This document shows positions 8,604 through 17,528 of a DNA stretch of 64,000 nucleotides, one piece after another. Positions within the stretch are counted from its first letter, which is position 1; the number at the start of each line of letters is the position of its first letter. The notes under the pieces were generated by a model that ran no database searches, was not told the origin of the DNA, and saw nothing but the letters and a program-made list of their open reading frames with translations. The translations under genes were made by a program, and so were the position numbers. This stretch comes from an uncultured Alteromonadaceae bacterium (lineage in GTDB: Bacteria > Pseudomonadota > Gammaproteobacteria > Enterobacterales > Alteromonadaceae), in contig CANMXU010000002.1 of the NCBI GenBank assembly GCA_947501935.1, positions 1 to 64,000 of the forward strand. The letters are read 5' to 3'.

Positions 8604-9764
8604 ATGCGTAAAATAAGAATGGGTATGGTTGGCGGCGGCAATGGTGCCTTTATAGGTGCTGTTCATCGCATGGCTGCAAACATTGATAACAGCATTGAAC
8701 TAGTTTGTGGTGCATTTTCAAGTACGGCTGAAAAATCTATTTTATCAGGCCGAGCGCTGATGCTACCTGAACATAGATGTTATCCCGACTTTCAAACCAT
8801 GTTTGAAGTTGAAGCAACACTTCCTGCTGAACAACGTATCGACTTTGTTGTTATTGTAACGCCAAATCATATGCACTTTCCTGTAGCTAAAGCAGCGTTA
8901 GAAGCTGGTTTTCATGTGCTATCAGACAAACCTGCCACGCTAAATTTAGACGAAGTAAAAACCCTGCAAAAAATAGTTAACAACACCGGTTTATTATATG
9001 GCTTAACCCATACTTATACTGGTTACCCCATGGTTAAGGAAGCGCAAACTCTGGTTGCCAATGGCGAAATAGGTAAAGTGCGTAAAGTCATTGTTGAATA
9101 TATTCAAGGTTGGTTATCTCAACCACAAGACCTTGATAATAAACAGGCTGACTGGCGCACTGACCCTGCACGCTCAGGTATTTCTGGCTGTATGGGCGAT
9201 ATTGGCAGCCATGCTGCAAACTTAGTTGAATACGTTACAGGTAAAGAAATTACCCATGTTTGCGCCGAATTAACAACTTTTGTTGAAGGCCGCCGTTTAG
9301 ATGATGACGGTATCGTATTATTAAAAATGCAGGACGGCATAAAAGGTACACTTCAAGCGAGCCAAATAGCAACAGGCGAAGAGAACAATTTAACCATTCG
9401 CGTTTACGGGGATAAAGGGGGCTTAGAATGGCACCAGCAAGAGCCAAATAGTCTTATCCTTAAATACTTAGATCAACCGATGCAAATATTACGCACCGGT
9501 GGACTTCATAGCCAACGCACGGCTGCAAGCACAAGAACCCCTATGGGCCATCCTGAAGGTTATTTAGAAGCCTTTGCCAATATATACGTTAACTTTGCTA
9601 GTGCCATTGAAGACCATAATGCAGGCACTTACCGTGCAGATAAAGATTACGACTTTGCTGATATAGCTGAAGGCGTTCGTGGTATGGCGTTAGTAGAGTC
9701 TTTTGTAAATAGCTCGAACGAAGACACTAAATGGTACAACTTAGCGCAATTATTAGCTGACTAA
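8604..9764 (+). CDS. Gfo/Idh/MocA family oxidoreductase
   Basis: 386 residues. The N-terminal Rossmann fold begins with the nucleotide loop GGGNGAFIG (10-18). The conserved Lys lies in SDKPA (K109), replacing the usual EKP, and the second active-site segment GDIGSHAANL holds D199 and H203. These are the NAD(P)-dependent sugar dehydrogenase residues of the family. The gene heads the operon with an IolE-like TIM barrel, a sugar carrier and a GMC dehydrogenase, so it probably oxidises or reduces a keto- or free sugar. The exact substrate is not determinable. Confidence 0.88.
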   Translation: MRKIRMGMVGGGNGAFIGAVHRMAANIDNSIELVCGAFSSTAEKSILSGRALMLPEHRCYPDFQTMFEVEATLPAEQRIDFVVIVTPNHMHFPVAKAALEAGFHVLSDKPATLNLDEVKTLQKIVNNTGLLYGLTHTYTGYPMVKEAQTLVANGEIGKVRKVIVEYIQGWLSQPQDLDNKQADWRTDPARSGISGCMGDIGSHAANLVEYVTGKEITHVCAELTTFVEGRRLDDDGIVLLKMQDGIKGTLQASQIATGEENNLTIRVYGDKGGLEWHQQEPNSLILKYLDQPMQILRTGGLHSQRTAASTRTPMGHPEGYLEAFANIYVNFASAIEDHNAGTYRADKDYDFADIAEGVRGMALVESFVNSSNEDTKWYNLAQLLAD

Positions 9765-9833
9765 AGATAAATAAAATTTAAAACAATACAAAAAAAATCT
9801 AAGACAACAACCTAAGAAAACAAGAGTGTATCT

Positions 9834-10889
9834 ATGAAAACATTAAAAGGTCCGGCGATATTTTTAGCTCAATTCGCTGCTGACGAGGCACCATTTAATA
9901 CCTTGCCAAATATCTGTAACTGGGTGGCGAGTTTAGGCTACAAGGGCATTCAAATTCCGTCTTGGGATAAGCGTTTATTCGACTTAGAACAAGCCGCTCA
10001 TAACTTAGATTACTGTAAAGAAATACAAGCGATAGTGGCTGAACATGGTTTAGAGATAACCGAGCTTTCTACTCACTTACAAGGCCAGCTAGTCGCATCG
10101 CACCCCGCTTACGACACTCTGTTTGATGCCTTTGCTCCTGATAAATTTAATGATGACCCCAAAGCAAGAACTGAATGGGCGGTTGAGCAAATGATGTGGG
10201 CCGCTAAAGCCAGTAAAAACTTAGGCCTAAAGTCACACGCTTCTTTTTCTGGCGCTTTATTATGGCATACGGTTTACCCGTGGCCACAACGACCAGCTGG
10301 GTTAGTTGAACAAGGTTTTGCCGAATTAGCCAAACGCTGGTTACCTATTTTAGACGCCTTTGATGCCGCTGATTGTGATATCTGTTACGAACTTCACCCA
10401 GGTGAAGACTTACATGATGGCGTTACTTTTGAACGTTTCTTAAAAGCGGTAAATAACCACCCTCGCGCCAATATTCTTTACGATCCGTCGCACTTTGTTT
10501 TACAGAAATTAGACTATTTAGCCTTCATCGATATTTACCATGAACGAATTAAAGCTTTCCATGTAAAAGATGCCGAATTTATTCCAAATGGGCGTTCTGG
10601 AGTATACGGCGGCTATCAAAGTTGGATAGATCGCCCAGGGCGCTTTCGCTCACTCGGTGATGGCCAAGTTGATTTTACTGGTATTTTCACTCGCATGGCG
10701 AAATACAATTTCAATGGTTGGGCGGTGTTGGAATGGGAGTGTTGTGTTAAGCACCCTGTTGCTGGCGCTGCAGAAGGAGCGCCATTTATTGCTAAGCACA
10801 TTATTGAAGTTACTGAAAAAGCCTTCGATGATTTTGCCGCAGCAGGTGCTGACGAAGCCTTTAACCGAAAACTATTAGGCTTAACTTAG
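9834..10889 (+). CDS. Sugar phosphate isomerase/epimerase family (IolE-like TIM barrel)
   Basis: 351 residues of the xylose-isomerase-like TIM-barrel fold, without a signal peptide. Candidate metal ligands in family order are E186 (CYELHPGED), D217 (LYDPSHF), H243 (AFHVKDAEF) and E300 or E302 (VLEWEC). It follows the dehydrogenase by 69 bases, and this pairing recurs in bacterial inositol and 3-keto-sugar loci. It may isomerise or cleave the keto product. The end of the gene overlaps a short 11-bp tandem repeat. Confidence 0.84.
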   Translation: MKTLKGPAIFLAQFAADEAPFNTLPNICNWVASLGYKGIQIPSWDKRLFDLEQAAHNLDYCKEIQAIVAEHGLEITELSTHLQGQLVASHPAYDTLFDAFAPDKFNDDPKARTEWAVEQMMWAAKASKNLGLKSHASFSGALLWHTVYPWPQRPAGLVEQGFAELAKRWLPILDAFDAADCDICYELHPGEDLHDGVTFERFLKAVNNHPRANILYDPSHFVLQKLDYLAFIDIYHERIKAFHVKDAEFIPNGRSGVYGGYQSWIDRPGRFRSLGDGQVDFTGIFTRMAKYNFNGWAVLEWECCVKHPVAGAAEGAPFIAKHIIEVTEKAFDDFAAAGADEAFNRKLLGLT

Positions 10890-10914
10890 GCTTAACTTAG
10901 GCTTAACTTAGGCT
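10873..10914. repeat. 11-bp tandem repeat at a gene end
   Basis: The unit AGGCTTAACTT is repeated three times with a partial fourth copy, beginning in the last codons of the isomerase gene and carrying its stop codon into the spacer. The 11-base period is out of frame with coding, so extra copies would alter only the spacer. Likely slippage product. Confidence 0.75.
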
Positions 10915-10985
10915 AAAAAATAAATTATTTGACCAATATTTACCATTATCACATACGAATAATATAACCATATAGAGTAGCTATT

Positions 10986-12203
10986 ATGAACAATATTAAC
11001 CAATCAAGAATATTCACAGCCTGTTGTGTTGCTCTTATCGTTACAGCCATGACCTTTGCTATTCGCGCCGGCATTTTAGGGCAGTTAAGCCAAGAGTTTG
11101 GATTAACTGATACGCAATTAGGCTGGATTAATGCGATGGCCTTTTTAGGCTTCCCTGTAGCAACCATGGTTGGTGGCCTACTTTACAACATGTTAGGCGC
11201 TAAAAAACTAATGTTTTTAGCGTTTGGCTGTCATGTACTCGGTTTGTTGCTTACTATTTTTGCTGACGGTTATCTGTTATTGCTACTTTCCAGCTTTTTT
11301 GTTGGTTTTGCCAATGGTTCAGTTGAGGCTGGTGCAAACCCGCTGATCACTGAAATGTATAAGAACAATAAAACCACCATGCTAAATAAATTTCACGTTT
11401 GGTTTCCCGGTGGTATTGTAATTGGCGCATTAACAGCAAATGCAATGACCGGTTTAGCGATGAGCTGGCAGGCACAAATAGCCATAATGCTTATTCCGAC
11501 CGCCATTTACGGCTGGTTAATGTTTGGCCAAGCATTTCCAAAAGCAGACGAAGTACTTACCTCTACATCTGAAAATATTAAAGCATTAGTCAGCCCGCTA
11601 TTCTTCTTTATGATCATTTGTATGACCTTAACAGCTACCGCAGAATTGGGCACTCAGCAATGGGTTGGCCGTATTCTAGGTTCAACAGAAGCTAACCCCA
11701 TGCTACTACTAGCAATGACTACCGGTTTAATGGCTGTTGGGCGTTTTTTTGCTGGCCCTTTAATTCACGCGATTAATCCTGTTGGGGTATTGCTCGTTTC
11801 TTCAGTATTAACAAGCATAGGTTTATATATGCTCAGTTTCGCTACCGGTGGCTTAATTTATATATCAGCCATTGTATTTGCATTAGGAGTTACTTATTTC
11901 TGGCCAACTATGATCGGTTTTATCAGCGAATATTTACCAAAAACAGGCGCACTAGGCATGTCTTTAATGGGCGGCGCCGGCATGTTCGCTGTTAGTATGT
12001 GGAACCCAGTTATTGGTGGCTGGATAGATGCAGGTCGTGCCGCAGCAGAAAAATCGGGCTTAAGTGGTGCAGAAGCAGACATTATTGCCGGACAAGTAAC
12101 CTTAGCAAATTTAACCTTTTTTCCAATTATTCTAATCGTATGTTTTGGCGCTTTATATTTTTACATGAAAAAAAGCTCAAATGTATCAACGGCTACAGCA
12201 TAG
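10986..12203 (+). CDS. MFS sugar transporter
   Basis: 405 residues with about twelve hydrophobic segments and no signal peptide. The loop between helices 2 and 3 reads GGLLYNMLGAKK, a version of the MFS motif A, and NGSVEAGANPLITEMY near 110 resembles the sugar:H+ symporters of the FucP/GluP-like branch. It lies inside the glycoside operon between the TIM barrel and the dehydrogenase subunits, so it probably imports the oxidised or free sugar across the inner membrane. Substrate unknown. Confidence 0.83.
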   Translation: MNNINQSRIFTACCVALIVTAMTFAIRAGILGQLSQEFGLTDTQLGWINAMAFLGFPVATMVGGLLYNMLGAKKLMFLAFGCHVLGLLLTIFADGYLLLLLSSFFVGFANGSVEAGANPLITEMYKNNKTTMLNKFHVWFPGGIVIGALTANAMTGLAMSWQAQIAIMLIPTAIYGWLMFGQAFPKADEVLTSTSENIKALVSPLFFFMIICMTLTATAELGTQQWVGRILGSTEANPMLLLAMTTGLMAVGRFFAGPLIHAINPVGVLLVSSVLTSIGLYMLSFATGGLIYISAIVFALGVTYFWPTMIGFISEYLPKTGALGMSLMGGAGMFAVSMWNPVIGGWIDAGRAAAEKSGLSGAEADIIAGQVTLANLTFFPIILIVCFGALYFYMKKSSNVSTATA

Positions 12204-12217
12204 AATTAGGTGCTCTC

Positions 12218-12844
12218 ATGAATAACACAAATAAAACTAACCTAGCTGATAACTCTCGACGAAAGTTTATACGTGGTTTTGGTTTATTGGTTGGTTGCTC
12301 TACCGCGGCAACACTATTAACAGGCAATGCCATTGCTGTTGCTATGTCGTATGCACCTAATGCTGACAGTACCTTAACCAACGGCAAGGTATTTACCCGT
12401 GCACAGCTATTGCAGCTAGAAAAAATCTGCTCAATTGTTATTCCTGCCACCGACACTTTAGGCGCTGCAGAAGTTGATACCCACGGTTTTATCGACAATC
12501 AGCTTTATCATTGCCATAGCAAAAAAGTACAACACAAAGCGATAGCAATGCTTACGTTACTTAACGTTGAGGCGAGCAATCACTTTTCACGGCCTTTTAT
12601 TGAACTTACAAGCAACCAGCAATACCAGTTATTAAATGATATAGACCAAGGCAAAGCAGCATTTAATAAACAGCAGCGCTCCGAGTTTAAATTCTTAAAA
12701 CAATTAATTTGTTTTGGTTATTACACCTCTGAAGTAGGTGCAACCCAAGAGCTCCGTTATGACCCAGTTCCTGGTGGTTTTAAAGGGTCTATTCCATATA
12801 AAGAAACAGATGCTTCTTGGGCGACCAGTACTTTATTTTCTTAA
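12218..12844 (+). CDS. Gluconate 2-dehydrogenase subunit 3-like protein, Tat-exported
   Basis: 208 residues starting with a twin-arginine signal (SRRKFIRGFGLL then a hydrophobic run ending near residue 50). The rest matches the small, cofactor-free subunit of membrane-bound GMC dehydrogenases (FTRAQLLQLEKICSIVIPATDT). The next gene encodes the GMC subunit, which has no signal of its own, so this protein probably carries it through the Tat system. I chose the ATG at 12218, 14 bases after the MFS stop; the frame is open far upstream inside the MFS gene, but that part has no family character. Confidence 0.84.
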   Translation: MNNTNKTNLADNSRRKFIRGFGLLVGCSTAATLLTGNAIAVAMSYAPNADSTLTNGKVFTRAQLLQLEKICSIVIPATDTLGAAEVDTHGFIDNQLYHCHSKKVQHKAIAMLTLLNVEASNHFSRPFIELTSNQQYQLLNDIDQGKAAFNKQQRSEFKFLKQLICFGYYTSEVGATQELRYDPVPGGFKGSIPYKETDASWATSTLFS

Positions 12845-12883
12845 GTTTTTAGTGACCTAAAAAGTGATAACTTTATGACCATG

Positions 12884-12899
12884 TTAATAACGTTATTAA
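12884..12899. promoter_or_regulatory. 16-bp perfect palindrome before the GMC gene
   Basis: TTAATAACGTTATTAA is a perfect palindrome ending 16 bases before the GMC start codon. It could be an operator or a weak mRNA hairpin near the ribosome site. Function is not shown by the sequence. Confidence 0.4.
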
Positions 12900-12915
12900 G
12901 TATGAGACCATAATA

Positions 12916-14640
12916 ATGAATGAAAATTTATACATTAATAAAAGCAACCAAGAGTATGACGCCATCGTTATAGGCTCAGGGATTTCAGGTGGCTGGGCGG
13001 CAAAAGAATTTTGTGAGCGCGGACATAAAACCTTGATGATAGAACGTGGTCGTGTAGTTGAACATCGCAAAGATTATATTGGCGAAAATACCCCAATGTG
13101 GCAGCAAGAGCACCGTGGGCAAGTAGACAATATATTAGTTGATCAGCAATATTCAATTCAAAAGCAATGTTATGCCTTTGGCAATACCACAAAACACTTT
13201 TTTGGCAATGATCGTGACCTCCCCTATCAAACTAAAAAGGGCACAGATTTTACCTGGATAAGAGCGAATCAATTAGGCGGAAAGTCGTTACTGTGGCATA
13301 GACAAACTTACCGCCTTGGTGAGTATGACTTTAATGCCAATAAGCTAGATGGTTATGGTACTGACTGGCCAATTCGCACTAAAGATATTGAAAAGTGGTA
13401 TTCCCATGTGGAAATACATGCCGGAATAAGCGGCTCAAAAGAGAATTTACCCAACTTACCCGACAGTGAGTTTTTACCGCCTTTTGAAATGACATCGCCG
13501 GAAAAACATATAAAAGCTAAGTTCGCAGAACTATTTCCTGACAGACCTTTAATTATGGGACGTACAGCGCATTTAACTAAACCAACCCAACTGCATATTT
13601 CACAAGGGCGAGTACAATGCCAAGCCCGAAATGAATGTCATGCTGGTTGTTCATATGGCGCTTATTTTTCTACACAAAGCTCAACCTTACCTGCAGCAGC
13701 AAAAACAGGAAATTTGCACATTGCGCCTAACAGTGTTGTGCACAGTTTAATTTATGATGAAAAAACCAATCGCGTGAAAGGTGTTCGGGTTATTGATAAC
13801 GATGATTTAAGTGAGCGAGAATACTTTGCCAAAGTGGTGTTTGTTTGTGCTTCAACTATAGGTTCAACCCAAATATTAATGAATTCAAAGTCGAAAAAAT
13901 TTCCAAATGGCATCGCCAATAGTTCAGGTGTACTTGGCCATTATTTAATGGACCACAACTACAATTCGGTTTCCTCTGGGGACATTGATGGCTTTGAAGA
14001 TGAATACTATTCTGGTCGTCGGCCGACCAGTTTAATAATACCTAACTTTTATTACAAACCAGACCCTAAACGTGGATTTTTACGCGGTTATGCCCTCGCT
14101 GGCGGTGCCTATCGTAAAGGCTGGCAAAGTCAGCAGCATCAAGACGGTTTAGGAGTTGAGTATAAAAATAAGTTAAAACAAGCCGGGAAATGGGCTTTTG
14201 GTTTATATGCTCAAGGTGAAATGCTACCAAAATTTGAAAACCAAATGCGCTTACACCCAAGCTTAAAAGATAAATGGGGCATGCCCCAAATTGAGTTTGA
14301 TGTGCGCTTTTCTGATAATGAAAAAGCCATGATGGAAGATGCCGCAGAACAATCAATAAAAATGCTTAAAGCGGCGGGTTTAAAAAATGTAACAGGCCAC
14401 CCAAACCAAGGTCCGCCTGGCCTTGCCATTCACGAGGTAGGTACAGCTCGCATGGGGCGAGATCCAAAAACTTCATTTTTAAATGCTTTTAATCAAAGCC
14501 ACGACATCCCCAATTTATTTGTAACTGACGGCGCAAGCTTCTGTTCATCAGCAGTTCAAAATCCGAGTTTAACTTTTATGGCATTAACGGCCAGAGCAGT
14601 TGATTACGCAGTGAAAGAACTAGCGGCTAAACGTATTTAG
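12916..14640 (+). CDS. GMC family oxidoreductase (glucoside 3-dehydrogenase-like)
   Basis: 574 residues. The FAD-binding loop is IGSGISGG (19-26). The C-terminal GMC segment holds the catalytic pair H506 (IHEVGTARMG) and N549 (VQNPSLT). A cysteine-rich stretch near 235-245 (CQARNECHAGC) is typical of the gluconate/glucoside dehydrogenase branch. Together with the upstream Tat subunit it would form a periplasmic or membrane-associated dehydrogenase that passes electrons to the respiratory chain. In the established glucoside 3-dehydrogenase systems this enzyme oxidises C3 of a glycoside. The precise substrate here is inferred from context. Confidence 0.86.
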   Translation: MNENLYINKSNQEYDAIVIGSGISGGWAAKEFCERGHKTLMIERGRVVEHRKDYIGENTPMWQQEHRGQVDNILVDQQYSIQKQCYAFGNTTKHFFGNDRDLPYQTKKGTDFTWIRANQLGGKSLLWHRQTYRLGEYDFNANKLDGYGTDWPIRTKDIEKWYSHVEIHAGISGSKENLPNLPDSEFLPPFEMTSPEKHIKAKFAELFPDRPLIMGRTAHLTKPTQLHISQGRVQCQARNECHAGCSYGAYFSTQSSTLPAAAKTGNLHIAPNSVVHSLIYDEKTNRVKGVRVIDNDDLSEREYFAKVVFVCASTIGSTQILMNSKSKKFPNGIANSSGVLGHYLMDHNYNSVSSGDIDGFEDEYYSGRRPTSLIIPNFYYKPDPKRGFLRGYALAGGAYRKGWQSQQHQDGLGVEYKNKLKQAGKWAFGLYAQGEMLPKFENQMRLHPSLKDKWGMPQIEFDVRFSDNEKAMMEDAAEQSIKMLKAAGLKNVTGHPNQGPPGLAIHEVGTARMGRDPKTSFLNAFNQSHDIPNLFVTDGASFCSSAVQNPSLTFMALTARAVDYAVKELAAKRI

Positions 14641-14660
14641 ATTAACCAGTAGGAATACCG

Positions 14661-15545
14661 ATGAAAATAATAAAGTTAATTACAGCAATTTCTATCATTA
14701 GCATGTCATTTTTTAGTCAAGCTCATGATACAAAAACGGATAAAGTAGGTAACAAAATGCTGCCAAAAATAAGTGTGCAATTATGGTCCGTTAAAAATGA
14801 ACTTAAAAGTGACTTTAAAGGCACTTTACAAAAAATTTCAGCAATGGGCTTTGCTGGTGTTGAGCTGGCCGGTGACTTTGGTCCGTATAAGAATGATGCA
14901 CAAGGCTTAAAAACATTTTTAGATAGCTTAGGTTTACAAGTGAGCGCAGCCCACATTCCTTTTTCAGCATTCAGTGATGATAAGTTTGCACAATCGGTCG
15001 CCTTTTATAAAACGCTGGCAACCGACACCTTAATAGTCGCCTGGGATGAACGCGCTTGGCATACAGAAGAAGTTGATAGCTTAATTGCCGACTTAAATAA
15101 ACTGCATATTAAATTAAAAGCTGAAGGACTTAAGTTTGGCTTTCATAATCACGATAAAGAATTTAATCAGCATAACAATGCGACCTTTTGGGATCATATC
15201 GCGCGTTCAACACCTGACGACTTCATCTTACAATTAGATGTTGGTTGGGTAACTTACGCAGATAAAAATCCGGTTACTTATATAGAGCGCTATCCAGGTA
15301 GAACCTTAACCACTCATATAAAAGCTAAATTACCAAACTCTAATAACAAGATAACAGGAAAGCGCGCGATTGTTGGTGATGACCTTACCGACTGGCATGC
15401 GGTATTAAATGCCGAAATAGCCGTTGGTGGCACGTTGTGGTTTGTTGTTGAACAAGAAGAATACCCTGATGGTTTATCTCCTTTAGCTGCTATTCATTTG
15501 TCTAAACAAGGCTTAGATAAAGTGATAAGCCGTTTAAAGTTATAG
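14661..15545 (+). CDS. Secreted sugar phosphate isomerase/epimerase-like TIM barrel
   Basis: 294 residues with a signal peptide ending at SQA-HD (about residue 21). Candidate metal-site residues are H162/H164/E167 (FHNHDKEF), D193 (LDVGW), H219 and E264 or E266. Secreted members of this fold cleave 3-keto-glycosides in Bacteroidetes, while cytoplasmic ones are epimerases. Export alongside a Tat-linked GMC dehydrogenase fits a periplasmic lyase acting on the oxidised glycoside, but this is inference. The start has a good ribosome site (AGGAAT, seven bases away), 20 bases after the GMC stop. Confidence 0.82.
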   Translation: MKIIKLITAISIISMSFFSQAHDTKTDKVGNKMLPKISVQLWSVKNELKSDFKGTLQKISAMGFAGVELAGDFGPYKNDAQGLKTFLDSLGLQVSAAHIPFSAFSDDKFAQSVAFYKTLATDTLIVAWDERAWHTEEVDSLIADLNKLHIKLKAEGLKFGFHNHDKEFNQHNNATFWDHIARSTPDDFILQLDVGWVTYADKNPVTYIERYPGRTLTTHIKAKLPNSNNKITGKRAIVGDDLTDWHAVLNAEIAVGGTLWFVVEQEEYPDGLSPLAAIHLSKQGLDKVISRLKL

Positions 15546-15552
15546 CTTGTGT

Positions 15553-15588
15553 GAAAACGGTGTAAATAGGCATACTGACACCGTTTTC
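15553..15588 (+). terminator. Rho-independent terminator of the glycoside operon
   Basis: GAAAACGGTGT (15553-15563) pairs perfectly with ACACCGTTTTC (15578-15588), an 11-bp stem with a 14-base loop ending in a short T run, eight bases after the last stop codon. Confidence 0.7.
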
Positions 15589-15743
15589 TAGCCATTCTTT
15601 ACAGCAGCGCTATTATCAATGAATGTGAATACTCGCGCGCTTTATTCAACACAGTAACGATAAATACAGCCATAACGCTGAGAAGTAATTCTGCCAACAC
15701 AAAAGCTCTGCTTGTATGCAAAGCTTCTTCTATTTATAGTTAT

Positions 15744-16787
15744 CTATGGTTCTAAGGAGATGGTTTTTCCCTGTTCACTACTTCGCATCGCCAGCTCGAT
15801 TATTTTAATCACTTCAACGCCGTCACCGGCACTTACTGCTAAGGGTTTGGCTAAGTTAATAGCATCGGCAATGTTTTGATAAAACTTAGCGTAACAGCCT
15901 TTATCGGTGTCAATCAGGGTGGTATTTCCCACAGGTTTAAAGCTAACTAAATGCATGGGTTCATTTTGGCCATAGCCCTGCGTTGTTGGTTTCATACCTT
16001 GGTTTAATTGCTCTTCTTGAACATCTACACCAAAGCTTACCAATCGCCCTTTGTCGCCTTGTATGTCAAAACGTGTATTTGATCCGGCGACAAAAGGGCT
16101 AGAAGATAAAATTACTTCATGGTTATCATAATGAAGTTGCACTTTAAAGTAGTCTATCACTGGCGAGTTTTCACGTAAGGCTAAGCACTGCGCTGTTAGG
16201 CTTTTAGGTAAACCAAATAACACCATGGCTTGATCAATTAAATGCGCCCCTAAGTCATACCAAACTCCGGTGCCGGCACCAGCAGCGTCTTTCCACTTTT
16301 TACCCACGGCTGGTCGACAGCGATTAAACTGTGACTCAAAAACTTTTATCTGCCCTAAAGCCTGCTGATTTATCAGCTTTTTAACTGTTAAAAAATCACC
16401 ATCCCAGCGACGGTTATGATACACCGAGAGTATTCTATTATGTGTTTTCGCCAGTTGATTCAGTTGCTCTGCCTCATTTGAGGTAATGGTCATCGGCTTT
16501 TCAACAATTACATGTAAGCCCGCAAGTAGACACATTTTAGCTAGCTCAAAATGCACATCGTTTGGTGCGGTGATCACTACTAGCGCAACACTTTTACTGG
16601 CAATTAACTGTTCAGCACTAGAAAAATGCCGCACTTGCGGATGTTGTTCGGCCACTTGCTGCTTTTTACTGGTAGATATGCTGGTAAGGCAAAACTGTGG
16701 TGACGAGACAATAAAGGGAATATGGAAGGTTTTAGCTGATAATCCATAGCCAATTACGCCAACGTTGATCACTGATGAGTTTGTCAT
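15744..16787 (-). CDS. Gfo/Idh/MocA family oxidoreductase (YdgJ/YhhX-like)
   Basis: 347 residues. The nucleotide loop is IGYGLSAKTFHIP (12-24), the EKP motif is present (E96 K97 P98), and the active-site segment WYDLGAHLIDQ gives D178 and H182. The length and the HxxxxFH..P start match the YdgJ/YhhX branch. It is the last gene of the minus-strand chain behind DUF6445, SapC and the halogenase-like gene, separated by only 12 bases from DUF6445. It is a second, distinct dehydrogenase from the one at 8604, possibly for the other sugar of a disaccharide. Confidence 0.87.
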   Translation of the reverse strand: MTNSSVINVGVIGYGLSAKTFHIPFIVSSPQFCLTSISTSKKQQVAEQHPQVRHFSSAEQLIASKSVALVVITAPNDVHFELAKMCLLAGLHVIVEKPMTITSNEAEQLNQLAKTHNRILSVYHNRRWDGDFLTVKKLINQQALGQIKVFESQFNRCRPAVGKKWKDAAGAGTGVWYDLGAHLIDQAMVLFGLPKSLTAQCLALRENSPVIDYFKVQLHYDNHEVILSSSPFVAGSNTRFDIQGDKGRLVSFGVDVQEEQLNQGMKPTTQGYGQNEPMHLVSFKPVGNTTLIDTDKGCYAKFYQNIADAINLAKPLAVSAGDGVEVIKIIELAMRSSEQGKTISLEP

Positions 16788-16799
16788 ATGTTCTCATTT

Positions 16800-17519
16800 T
16801 TATTCAATTAAAAGAAAGCTGCTGATAGTTAACCGTCCATGTTTTGGATCGGCTGACAAACCTAATTCCGGGGTAATATTACCTGAATGTAAAACATTGC
16901 TTGGGTAGATAATCGCTCTATTTTTTTTGGCTTCAACCGCAAAAGTGTGTTCAAACAATGTGTTGTCACCGCATATATAGCGCGGATTTTTGTGTAATTG
17001 CTCAGCTATGGCTTGCTGTTTAAGTTCACTTGTATAAACAGCAAAACGCTCATGACTAATGCGTTCATAACCAGACTTTCGGTGCCGATAAAATGAAGTA
17101 CCACCATGCTCTGCGCCACATAAATAGTGCACCATTGCGAGTTGGTTGGCTGTTGCAGTGTCAAAATGCGGTAAAGTTTGAATTGGCCTTAGCTGCTCAG
17201 GTTTCGTGGTGGAAATAGAAAAAGCTGACAACAGTACTTGCGCAGAACTCGCCTGTTCAAAACCAAAAGTGGTTTTAATTAGCGCCAGCAATTGTGCACA
17301 AATATTTTGCCCATATTGTTTTGGTAATACTTTGCGTATGCCGGGATAATAGTCATTCGCTTGGCAATTAAAAGCCAAGCCATCACTTTCATCACAAGCA
17401 AGCTCAATGAGTTCATCAGGCGACGTGAATAAATTATCAATAATTAATAACGGCGTATTTTCACGGCCAATATAAACAACCTCACTGGTGAACGCTGTTG
17501 ATAACTGAAAATCAGTCAT
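16800..17519 (-). CDS. DUF6445 family protein
   Basis: 239 residues. HFDTA near 118 and a later LHSGN with a following Arg (near 213-232) have the spacing and order (HxD...H...R) of iron/2-oxoglutarate dioxygenases, so an oxygenase fold is likely. The family recurs next to SapC, halogenase-like genes and TonB receptors, as here. It has no signal peptide. Its biochemical role is unknown to me. Confidence 0.72.
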   Translation of the reverse strand: MTDFQLSTAFTSEVVYIGRENTPLLIIDNLFTSPDELIELACDESDGLAFNCQANDYYPGIRKVLPKQYGQNICAQLLALIKTTFGFEQASSAQVLLSAFSISTTKPEQLRPIQTLPHFDTATANQLAMVHYLCGAEHGGTSFYRHRKSGYERISHERFAVYTSELKQQAIAEQLHKNPRYICGDNTLFEHTFAVEAKKNRAIIYPSNVLHSGNITPELGLSADPKHGRLTISSFLLIE

Positions 17520-17528
17520 GGCTTAAAC

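Noticed and set aside
11999..12217. Longer N-terminus for the Tat-exported subunit
   Set aside because: It lies inside the MFS gene in another frame and places the twin-arginine signal 85 residues inside the protein.
15690..15740. Terminator for the minus-strand Gfo/Idh gene
   Set aside because: Only a broken stem (AAGCT/AGCTT with mismatches) and no clear T run.
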